Source of the DNA: DATLNF01 sp046590575
GTDB lineage: Bacteria; Actinomycetota; Actinomycetes; BP-191
NCBI GenBank assembly: GCA_046590575.1
Contig: JBKJUS010000061.1
Location: 1-62,896 of the forward strand
Length of the DNA: 62,896 nt
Direction: 5' to 3'
Below, one piece after another: positions 7,499 through 17,500 of the stretch; position 1 is the first letter of the stretch, and the number at the start of each line of letters is the position of its first letter. The notes beneath the pieces are model-generated. The model made no database searches, was not told the origin of the DNA, and saw nothing but the letters and a program-made list of their open reading frames with translations. The position numbers and the translations under genes are program-made.

Positions 7499-10400
7499 TT
7501 CGTCAGGTCGCACGGGGGTTCGTGGAGCCGCGGGAATGCCACCGTGGGTTCGGAGTGGGTAGTTGGTCACGGCGACGACGCCGAGTTGTCGGAGGATGAC
7601 GTGAGCTTCCTCCGACTCCGAGGCGGGATCGGCGCCGGTCTCGGAGTAGAGCCGGGCGAGAGCCATGAGGCTAAGCGCGAGCTCGAACGAAGCGGCGGCG
7701 ACACGCGCCCCGTCCAGGCTGGCATGCAGCCGATTGCTCGCTGCCGTAAGCTCGCCGAGCTGCAGGTACGCATAGCCGGCCAGACGATCCAACATCGCCT
7801 TCAGCACCGGTACGCCGCCTAGCTTGCGCTCCTGGTCCTCGATTTGCTCCACGAGGGCGAGGGCGCTCTCCGAAGCCATCAGCGCCACCAGGCGCTCGGC
7901 TTCTCGCGCATCGGTCTCGAGAACCAGTCTCTTGGCTCCGATTCGCGTGAGCACTTCCCGTGCCTGGGCGAACAGCCGCCCTGCCTCATCGAGTTCCCCA
8001 TGACGCATCGCCACCCGACCGAGATTGCTGGTAGCGATGCCGGACCCGATGGGAAACTTCGCGCCGCGCCAGAGCCGGAGGGCATCGCGGAAAAGCGTCG
8101 CGGCGCTGTCGAGATGGCCCTGATCGGAGAGGATCTCGCCGCTGTTGTTCGACGCCTCTCCAATCTGGACGACGTCACCGGCGATCTGTCGGGCGTGGCG
8201 GCTACGTTCGTAGAAGTCGAGGGCTTCCCGCCATCGACCCTCGTAATAGGCACCGACGCCGAGGTTGTTCAAGGTGTTGGCCTGGCCGGTGAAGTCGCTG
8301 AGCTGGCTGTAGATCGTCAGAGCCTTGTCACGGTAACCACCGATGTGGCCATGCCCCATGTCGGTGTGCGCCCAGTCGAGCAGGTAGTACGCGTGAGCCA
8401 ACGTCGGTAGGTCGTCGACTGCTAGCGCCTCGCCGACGGCCTGCTCGAGGTACCGGACTGAGTCGGCGTAGCGACCCTGCCGCAGCCGCGCCGCCCCGTA
8501 GGACACCACGAGGTGGGCGTACGACCGACGTGCCTCCTGGTCGTCTCCGGGTGCACCGAGCTGCCGTTGGCCTCTGCTATACCACTGCAACGCCTGCGTG
8601 AAGGAGCCGGAGCGTTCCCGCAGCCAACCCTCCTTGCCGCAGAGGCGCACGGTTCGCATGCGGTCGTCGCGACAGAGTTGGCGAGCCGCGCGGTAGGCCC
8701 CCGCCGCCACGTCGTATTGCCCGCTCTTCTCTGCGACGTCGCCGAGACTTTCGCAGACATCTACCAGCTCAGCCGGCGCCACCGTTGTCAGCCGGCGGGC
8801 GCTGGCCACCGCGCGCTGGTAGAGCACAGTCGCTTCGACAAGACCAGCATCGGCCCGGGCACGCTCGGCCGCCTCGACCGAGTATGTCCAAGCCTTCTCG
8901 AACACCTGTGCCTCGAAGAAGTGGAGAGAAAGCAAGTCGTATGCCGTCACCGTGCCCGGGACTGCCGATTCCTCGAGTGCCTCGCCCGCGTGACGGTGGA
9001 GTGCTTGCCGACGGCGATAGGGCAACGCCTCGTAGGCCACGTCGCGCATGAGCGCATGCCGGAATCTCACGATCCCACCCTCGACGGAGAGGAAGGCGCC
9101 GAGCTCGCGGCCGATCGCGGTGCGCGCGTTCACCCGGTCGGCATCGGCCATCACCGCTTGCAGCAGCCACATCGGGAAGCGTCCGCCGAGGACGGCGCCG
9201 TATCGGAGCAGTGAGCGGTCTGCTGCCGAGAGAGTGTCGATGCGCGCGGAGATCAGCGCCTCGACGGTGTCCGGCAGCGTGTCGGCAGCGCCGCCGGCCC
9301 GCGCGGCAGCGATGAGTTCTTGGAGGAAGAGGGGGTTTCCACCGCTCCGTTCGATGACGGTGGCGAGCACATCGGGCGGCAGAGGTGTCTCGTCCGCCGC
9401 CGCCGCGACCATCGCCGCGGTCTCGTCGGGGGCCAAAGGCGCCAGCTTCAAGACTTGGACGGTGTCGTCCGGCTCGCTGTAAAGGCCGCCCGGAACGTCG
9501 CGCCGAGTCACACACGCGAGCCAGTGCCGCTCTTGGACGCCGGCGAGCAGATGTTCGAGTAGCTCGCTCGAGGCATCATCGAGCCAGTGCGCATCTTCGA
9601 CAACGAGGAGGGTCGAACCAGGGAGCATCCGTTCGAGGAGCTCTGTGACCGCAGCGTGCATCTGGGGTCGTCGGAACTGCTCCTCGAGCCGTCGTGTCTC
9701 GGGAGTCGAGGGCAGCTGCGCGCCAAACGGGATGCCGATTAGGGGCAACCACGGCTCAAGAGTCGGCGCGAGAGCATGGACTCGCTCGCGAAGGGCGATC
9801 TTCGTGTGCTCCTCAGACCCGGCTGCTGCGGCGCCGAGCAGACTGCGCAGTGGTGCACGAAGCGCAAAGTACGGTGACATGAAGCCGTACTGCGTGCCCT
9901 CCACGACGAACTGCGGGGCAGCGCCGACGGACTCCCGCGCATGACTGATGAGCCGGGACTTGCCGAGACCGGGATCACCCACGAGCAGCACTACTGACCC
10001 GGTTCCACGCTCTGCGCTCGACCAGGCTGTCGACAGCGCAGAGCGTTCGGTGTCCCGGCCGACCAGAATCGGAGCCGACGTGTCATCGGCCCGGCGGCCC
10101 CCTCGGGCACCGAGCACGAGGGATGCGTCGACCGCCTCGCTCTTGCCCTTGACGAAGAATGGCGGGATCGCCTCGAGGTCGAAGTCCTCACGGAGCCGCT
10201 CGGTGACGTCGCGCGTCGCGAGGACACCTCGCTGCGGGGCGTTGCCCATCACCCGCGCCGCCAGGTTGACCACATCGCCCATGACGCTGAAGCAACGACG
10301 GCTCTCACCGCCGACGCCGACCGCGAAGGCATGGCCCCGGTTGACCCCGAGTCGAACATCCAGGCGGGTGTTCGCGTCGAGGATCGTCCGAGTGACATGG

Positions 10401-11359
10401 AGCATCCGGTCCTCGTCGTGGCCGGCGCTGCGCGGCGCGCCCGCCGACAACAGAATTTTGCCGCCGTCGGTGTCGATGTCGGTGGAGAGGAAGCACACGT
10501 CGTGGCGTTCGCAGGCGTTTTGGGTCGTGCAGACCAGCTCGTCGAGAGCCTTGGCAAGAGACTCGGGGCCCTCGTCGGCGAGCACCCTTTCCACACCGCT
10601 GAACCGCAGGAAGGCGATCGTCGCCTGCCGGTGCTCTCCCCACCGGGGGTCTGCTTCGAGATGTTCGCGCAAGCTGTCCGGTACGGCGAGAGCGGCCGGA
10701 GCGCCGGCGATGCGGACTACCCGCTGCGGGGGTAGCACGTCTGCGGTCCGCTTTCGCTTTAGCAGCCGGCCGGGGTCTTTCTCCCGGCCGAGCCAGCTTG
10801 GATCGATCCGGGCGGCCGTCTCCGGGCTCAGCAGGATCTCGCCGCCTCCTGCGATGGACTCCATGGCGCAGGTCCGGGTCGCCGTTGGTCCGGTGACGAT
10901 GAGCTCCCGGTGGGTGTCCCCGACCAGGAACAGGTCGACCGGACCGCTGTGCACCCCAATCGCCATCCGTAGCGTGACGATGCCGGAACCGGTGTCCACC
11001 CGGGCCAGCCGGGAGAGTGCGTCCTGCATCCGGTCCGCAGCGACTGCGGCGCGCGCCGCGTGCTGCTCCCCGTCGAAGAGCAGCAGCAGGGCGTCACCGC
11101 CGAACTTGAGCAGATCTCCGCCTCGGTCCGCGGCGATGTCGAGAAGCTCGCCGAAGAGCTCGTTGAGGATGTCAGTGAGCTGCTCGGCGCCCACCTTGCC
11201 CTTTCGGGCGAGGCGCTCGGACAACGGGGTGAACCCGGAAACGTCGGCGAAGACCAGTGTGCCGTCGACTTGGCGGTGAGCGAGGTCAGGTTCCGCGGCC
11301 AACCATGAAGAGACGGTCAGCGGCACATAGGGAGCGAAAGCTTCCTCGTGGGACAGCAT
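7484..11359 (-). CDS. Class III nucleotidyl cyclase (two catalytic domains) + AAA/NACHT-type ATPase + TPR protein
   Basis: 1291 residues, cytoplasmic. C1 (about 30-190) has both metal aspartates, D39 (FADVSGF) and D89 (KFGGDALL), but lacks the transition-state Asn and Arg (VTGPTATRTCA). C2 (about 240-385) has N365 and R369 (GDVVNLAAR) but Arg and Lys where the metal aspartates should be (R252, K301). The pair can therefore build one composite site, as in mammalian soluble adenylyl cyclase. The ATPase follows with Walker A GDPGLGKS (461-468) and Walker B VVEDAHWLDD. The C-terminal third is a helical TPR-like array. GAAGGAG precedes the ATG. The adenine-selecting Lys position of C2 is Thr, so the nucleotide used is uncertain. 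It overlaps the convergent gene by 15 bp. Confidence 0.9.
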   Translation of the reverse strand: MLSHEEAFAPYVPLTVSSWLAAEPDLAHRQVDGTLVFADVSGFTPLSERLARKGKVGAEQLTDILNELFGELLDIAADRGGDLLKFGGDALLLLFDGEQHAARAAVAADRMQDALSRLARVDTGSGIVTLRMAIGVHSGPVDLFLVGDTHRELIVTGPTATRTCAMESIAGGGEILLSPETAARIDPSWLGREKDPGRLLKRKRTADVLPPQRVVRIAGAPAALAVPDSLREHLEADPRWGEHRQATIAFLRFSGVERVLADEGPESLAKALDELVCTTQNACERHDVCFLSTDIDTDGGKILLSAGAPRSAGHDEDRMLHVTRTILDANTRLDVRLGVNRGHAFAVGVGGESRRCFSVMGDVVNLAARVMGNAPQRGVLATRDVTERLREDFDLEAIPPFFVKGKSEAVDASLVLGARGGRRADDTSAPILVGRDTERSALSTAWSSAERGTGSVVLLVGDPGLGKSRLISHARESVGAAPQFVVEGTQYGFMSPYFALRAPLRSLLGAAAAGSEEHTKIALRERVHALAPTLEPWLPLIGIPFGAQLPSTPETRRLEEQFRRPQMHAAVTELLERMLPGSTLLVVEDAHWLDDASSELLEHLLAGVQERHWLACVTRRDVPGGLYSEPDDTVQVLKLAPLAPDETAAMVAAAADETPLPPDVLATVIERSGGNPLFLQELIAAARAGGAADTLPDTVEALISARIDTLSAADRSLLRYGAVLGGRFPMWLLQAVMADADRVNARTAIGRELGAFLSVEGGIVRFRHALMRDVAYEALPYRRRQALHRHAGEALEESAVPGTVTAYDLLSLHFFEAQVFEKAWTYSVEAAERARADAGLVEATVLYQRAVASARRLTTVAPAELVDVCESLGDVAEKSGQYDVAAGAYRAARQLCRDDRMRTVRLCGKEGWLRERSGSFTQALQWYSRGQRQLGAPGDDQEARRSYAHLVVSYGAARLRQGRYADSVRYLEQAVGEALAVDDLPTLAHAYYLLDWAHTDMGHGHIGGYRDKALTIYSQLSDFTGQANTLNNLGVGAYYEGRWREALDFYERSRHARQIAGDVVQIGEASNNSGEILSDQGHLDSAATLFRDALRLWRGAKFPIGSGIATSNLGRVAMRHGELDEAGRLFAQAREVLTRIGAKRLVLETDAREAERLVALMASESALALVEQIEDQERKLGGVPVLKAMLDRLAGYAYLQLGELTAASNRLHASLDGARVAAASFELALSLMALARLYSETGADPASESEEAHVILRQLGVVAVTNYPLRTHGGIPAAPRTPVRPDESASR

Positions 11360-11428
11360 TCGACTCCTTCAGGCCGGTGACGGGGCCACTCTGACGGGTG
11401 GCACCAGCCAGCGACAGTCGACTAGGCG

Positions 11429-11452
11429 GCAGTGTCGGATTGCTGACACTGC
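11429..11452. promoter_or_regulatory. Perfect inverted repeat upstream of the NSSPL-repeat gene
   Basis: Arms GCAGTGTC and GACACTGC (8 bp) with an 8-base spacer, in the 222-bp space between the divergent cyclase gene and the giant secreted gene. The position about 130 bp from one start and 70 bp from the other suits an operator acting on either gene. I see no clear -35/-10 pair. Confidence 0.35.
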
Positions 11453-11581
11453 GATCACACCAGGTAGTCGATGAGTTAGAAACTGTAACAACGACGCTGG
11501 GGGCCCGGCGTCGTACCGGGGGGGCCAAGTTCGGCGTCGTCCGGTGGCTTGTCCCGACCCCCGGATGACGACAGGACTCTC

Positions 11582-14500
11582 ATGAAGCAGCGTGGACGCA
11601 ACCGTCTGGTACGGACGATCGCCGCGGCCGGGTTGCTGCCGGCCTTACTGACCCTGCAGCTCGTCGTTGCGCCCGGCGCGGACGCCGATCCGGGCGATCT
11701 CGATCCCGCCTTCGGCAACGGTGGGATCGCCACCCTGATTGTGCCGGACCAGGTGCTGCACGCGGCCTCCGCCCTCGGCGTCCAGAGCGACGGCAAGATC
11801 GTGACGGCGGGGGCGTTGGCCTCGAGTGCCACCAGCCCACCCGACAAGTGGGTCATCCATCGTTTCCTGCCCGACGGGACCGTCGACTTCGCCTTTGGTG
11901 ACGGTAGCGGGTACGTCACCTACGCGCCGGACACCTCGATTCTCGGAACTTATGTGACCGACCTCGTGGTCCAGAGTGACGGTGGCATCGTCGTCGCCGG
12001 CTTTACCGAGATCACCGCGGGCATCGCGAACGTCTACGTCGAGCGTTTCGACTCCACGGGCGGCACCGACGACACCTTCGGCGGCACCGGCCCGGTGGTC
12101 TTTTCACCGGCCAGCCGAAATCTCGGCGGAGAGCTCGCCCTCCAGCCGGGCGCCTCAGCAGGCGATCCCGCCGCCATCGTGCTCGGCGCTTGGGCGGAGG
12201 GAACGAATCCGTTCTTCCTCACCCGGCTGCTGCCGGGCACCGGCGCGATGGATCCGACGTTCGCCGGGGACGGCGTGGCCGAGGTCGACTTCGGGGTTCG
12301 GGCCGTCCTTCAGGACATCTTCGTGCAGCCGGACCGGAAGATCCTGGCGAGCGGGCACATCCGTAACGGTGCTCCGCTGGACAACGCCGGGATCGCCCGG
12401 CTGCTGCCTGACGGCGTCGCCGACCCCGGCTTCGGCGGATTTGGAGTTGCCCCCACGCCACCCGGCTCGATCGTCTACGACCTCATCCCAGGGTCGGACG
12501 ACCACGCCACGGTGCTTTCCACCAAGCCCGACGGCACCATCGTCGTCGGCGGCAACTCATTCGGGCCCAGGACCGCTCAGGCAACGCTGGCTGAGATCGC
12601 CCCCAATGGCGCCAGCCTGGTTGGCTCCACCGCGAGTGCGTCGATGTTCGACGCGGCTGACGTCACCTCCGCGGTCGGCGCCGTGGCCGTCGACGCCGAC
12701 GGGGCGACCTACCTGTTCGGCTCGGGTGACGATGACAACCCGGACTCCTCTCCGCGCGCAGGGGTCAAGCGCTTCAACGGGCTCACGGCGGATCCGGTGT
12801 TCGGCAGTCAGACCTTCCTCTGCTCCGGTACAACGGCGCAGGCCGGCGTCATCGACGACGCAGGCCGGGCGCTCGTCTCGAGCGGCTGCGGCGGGTTCAC
12901 CCAGACCGTCGCTCGCTACCTCACCGTCCCATCGGTGCCCGCCCTGGCCAACATCGCCTGGACCGTTACGCCCTCCTCGGCCGCGGCACAGGCGCTGGCC
13001 CTGCCGATCAGCTCGCTCGACCGCGCAGACTTCGCGGACCGCAACAGCAGCCCGTTGAACAGCAGCCCGCTCAACTCCTCACCGTTGAACTCTTCCCCCC
13101 TGAACTCGTCGCCGCTGAACAGCTCACCGCTGAACTCGTCGCCGCTCAACAGCAGCCCGTTGAACAGCAGCCCGCTGAACAGTTCCGCCTTCCCGCCCAC
13201 CCTTCTGTCGGAGATTCCGCTCCGGGTCGCCGGCGGCTGGGAGAGCATCCTGGCGGAGACTGCGCTGGCCGGGATCCCGGACAATGCGCGGACGATCCAG
13301 CAAGTGTTCGCCCTGAACCCTGCGCCCGCCGGCCTGAGCAGCCTCACGCTGGCACATATCCCGCTCAACAGCTCCCCGCTGAACACCGCAAGCCTGGCCG
13401 CCGTGCTCTACGGCAACACCCCGGTGGTGCGGGTCGGGACACCCTTCGTAGGTGCCCCTCAGGGCACATCTGGCAGAGACCAGTGGTGCACGTTCCTAGC
13501 CCCCATGCGCTTCAACTGCACCAACGGCGTGAATCCCGACGTGACGCCGTTGTGGGCACTGGAGCTCAAGGGCGATGAGCTGGGTGCGTTCTACCGCAGC
13601 GACATTGAGATTTTCGCGGGCACGCCCGACCCGGGCTCGCCGTTGATGACTTTGCGGCTGAGCAACATCGAGCAGAGTGTCGTCCCGACGGGCGGGATCA
13701 CCTACGCGGCCGCGCCAGGACTCTTCAGCTGCCCTTCGGCGACGGGCTGCGCCGTCGACGAGACGCTGGCGAGGGCGCAAGCCTCCGCAGGACTGCCCGA
13801 TGTCTCACCCACCGCGACGGTGGCGGACCTGCGGTCAGTGCCCGAGGCGGAGTCGCTCAGTCTCAGTGCGCTGATCGTCGGCCTCATTCCCGCCGAGGAC
13901 TTCCCGTGGGAGACGATCTCGCTGAGCTCGCTCTTCGCGCAGGCTGGCTTTGCCGGCGACTCTGCCGAGTATCAGCTTGCGTTCGACCTGGTGTGCGAGC
14001 AGTCCGACGGACTCAGCCTTCGCTTCAACCTGCCGAACGGCGCGAGGTACATCCCTGGCTCGTTCACGATCGACTTCGGCGCGGCCACCTACAACCCGCC
14101 GATCGGCGAGACGTTCTCGCCGACACCTGCTCCGTCCCCGAGCGGCCCGAGCTTCGGTGACCCGAGCGAGGACGAGGGCGGTCTCTTCTACGCCGAGTTC
14201 GGCAGCCCGGCCTGCACCAGCCCCACGAGCAACACCCCGGTCACCGTCACTGCGAGGCTGCGCGCCCTTACCCCGCCGAACCTCGGTGTTGAGGATGCCA
14301 GCGCCTCCGTCCGGGTCAACGCCGTCCCGGCGCTTCGCGTCACCGGCGCCTCGCTGGAGACCTTCGACGGCCCGGAGTCGAATAACGACACGTTCGAGAC
14401 CGCCGTGCCGATCGACGACGACGTCCTTTACACCGGCTTCATCTCAAGCAAGAGCGACGTCGACGTGTGGAGGTTCACCGCTCCGACGGCCGGCAGCGAG

Positions 14501-17500
14501 ATGACCATCTTCGCGAGCCACCTGCCGGCCGACTTCGACTTCGCCGTATTTGGCCCGCGCTTGCCGGACAGCCGGAGCGCGCCGCTGAACTCCTCGCCAC
14601 TGAACAGCAGCCCGCTGAACAGCTCGCCGCTGAACAGCTCGCCGCTCGAGGACCAAGGCGGCTACTCCGCGCCCGGTGGCGCTGATATCGCACCCGACAC
14701 GATCCAGGACAGCCCGCTCAACTCCTCTCCGCTGAACAGCTCACCCTTGAACTCCTCTCCGCTCAACAGCTCCACCTTGCGTGGCTCCGGGGTGCAGCGC
14801 GGCATCCGCGACGAGGTGATCACGCTGACTATCACGGAGGAGGACGCCGGACAGACGTTCTACCTCGCCGGCGTCGGTTACAACGGCGCGAGTGCCACGT
14901 CGCCGTACCTCGTCCGGATGAAGACCACCGCGGCCCCGCCCGACCTGCCCTGTGTGCAGCGCAGCTTCGGCACCGGCGGCGCCAGCGGCGCGGACGTGCC
15001 GGTCGCTGCCGACCGGGAGACGCTGTTCCTCGTCAACCAGAAGCGGTTCGGTGACGCCTACGGAAAGACCGAGACCGACGCGATGATGGCCAAGCTGCGT
15101 TCTCTCGCCGCGCTGGCCGAGGTGAAGGGTGTGGTGCTGTCCGTCGAGTCGAACGCGGCGGTTGCCAACGCCTACGCCGCCTGGGATCGCGACGTCTGCT
15201 CGGTCAAGGCGCCCAACGCAGTCGTCGACGCCCTCGCGTCCTTTGTCGACACGAAGCGGTCCGGCGTCACCGGGCTGCGCCATCTGGTGCTGGTCGGGTC
15301 CGACGAGATGCTGCCCTTCTACCGGGTCCCGGACCTGGTCACCCTGTCCAACCAGAAGGATTACGCCGAGCCGGCAGCTCTCTCTGGCCTCGACAACCCA
15401 CTCTCGCGGGCCTACCGGCGCGGCTATGTCATCACCGATGACAAGATCGGCGACTTCGACCCGATGAACTGGTTCGGCGGCAAGCTCTTCGCGCCTGACG
15501 TGGGCATCGGCCGCGTGGTCGAGAGCCCGGCGGAGATCATTCGCCAGGCCGACCGGGTGCTCGGCATCAAGAAGGTGTCACCACCCATGAAGTCCGTCGA
15601 CGTCACGACGTCGTCGTTCACGGCGGGCTACGACTTCCTCCGTGACGGTGCGCAAGAGATCGACCAGACGCTGCGCAGCCGCGCCCCGAGTGGTCCGTCG
15701 TCGAAGATCAGCGAGACCTGGACGGCGCAGGACATCACAGGTGCGCTCAACGCCAACCCGCGGGTCTCGACCGTCCTCGCGCACTACGACCACTACCGAG
15801 CGCTGCCCGCCGCCAACAACCTCAGTGCCAACTCACCGACACCGCTGTTCAACGCGACCGACCTGCGGTCATCGGCGCTTGCGCCCGGCGCGCTGCTCTT
15901 CACCCTCGGCTGCCAGTCGGGGATGAACATCGCTGACACGCTGGTCACGCTCGGGCCGGACCACCCGGACGCCAAGAAAGAGGCCGACTGGGCCCAGGTC
16001 GCAACGGGTGAGAAGTTGCTCACGTACGCCGCCAACACCGGCTTTGGCTACGGCGACACGGAGGTGGTCGCCTACTCGGAGCGGCTCTTCGGCAACTTCG
16101 CCCGCGGCCTCGACGGGCAGGCGACGGTAGGGCAAGCCTTCGCGCTGGCCAAGAGCGCCTATATCGCTGGCCTGGGTGGACTCCCCAAGGTCGGCGTCTA
16201 CGACCACAAGCTGCTCAGCGAAGCCACGTTCTACGGATGGCCCTTCCTGCGCGTCGGGTCCTCCGGTTTGCTGGCCCCATCCTTCGTGCCGCAGCCCGCG
16301 CCGGCCGCACCAGCTGCCCCGACGATGCGGACACGTGCCTTCGACGAGTCGATGACCTTCAATCGTGTCAACACAACCCGGGGCAGCTATTGGACTGAGC
16401 TGGGCCAATCGCTCATCACCGAGCATTTCCGTCCGATTCAGCCGATGCACACACTCGACGTGACCCCCACTGACGGCTTCAAGGTCAATGGGGTGTGGTT
16501 CGACGTGGTCCGGTTCCGCGACATCGGCGCCAGCACGGGCATCGACCCGCACCTGTCCATCCCGACTGTGGACCTGTCCTCGTCGTCACCCGAGCCCGCG
16601 CTGGGTGACATCGCTTTCCCGGCGGCCCTGAGCAACTTCGGCACAGCACCCACGGCTACGGGACGCAAGACGACGTTGATGCTGCTCACGGGACAAAGTG
16701 CCAGCACCGCGAATCTTCCTCCCGGGCTCGTGGTGCAGCGCTTGTTCACCCGGCTCGCCGGGGAGGTCGCCCGGACCGACGGCAACAACTTCACTCCGCC
16801 GCAGCTGCGCAACATGACCGCGGGCGTCCTCGGCTCTTTGGCGGCGTTCCGGGCGGAGACACCGGACGCCGACGTGAGTCGCATGCGGGTCTTCTACACC
16901 GATGACACCGCTACGCCTGTCAACGGCGACATCACGTTCAAGACCGTCGACCTGGCCCCGGCCGGTGGCGGAGCGTGGAGCGCGGCCGTGACTCTGCCGC
17001 CGAACGCCACTCGCGTCACCCAATGGTGGGTGCAGGCGCAGCGGATCTCGGGTGCGACGGGTACGTCGAACAACAAGGTCGCCTACTACACCGCTGAGTC
17101 GCAGCCACCGACGACCGGGTCTGGGCTCGTCCTCACCGTGTCGCCGACCCCGACGGCGTCCGGCTTCTACGCCACCACCCCGACCATCACCGTCACGCCC
17201 CCCGCAGGCGAACCCGTGCCGAGCTACGAGCAGCGGGTGGACGGTGCTGCCTTCGCGCCGTACACCGGGCCGATCACCGTGACCGGGGACGGCTACCATC
17301 AGGTCGACGTGCGAGGGTCGGACGGGTCGTTCGGCACGGCGAGCATGGTGGTCGACACGGGTCGGCCGACGGTCCGGATCTCCGTGCCGTTCGACGGCCA
17401 GTCCTTCGCCGTCGGCCAGGCGGTCACCGCGCAGTTCACGTGTGCTGACGCCGGGTCGGGCATCGCGAGCTGTGTGGCGCTCGACCCGCTCCAACTGAAC

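Noticed and set aside
9948..11279. Long plus-strand open frames opposite the cyclase gene
   Set aside because: They mirror the high-GC codon pattern of the real gene, are Ser/Arg-rich, and show no domain.
13043..13192. CRISPR-like array of short repeats
   Set aside because: The 15-bp period is exactly five codons, the frame is open through it, there are no unique spacers and the units vary at silent positions.
13043..14779. Classical pentapeptide-repeat (A(D/N)Lxx) domain
   Set aside because: The unit NSSPL has Pro before Leu and no Asp/Asn at the expected place, so a right-handed quadrilateral helix is not supported.
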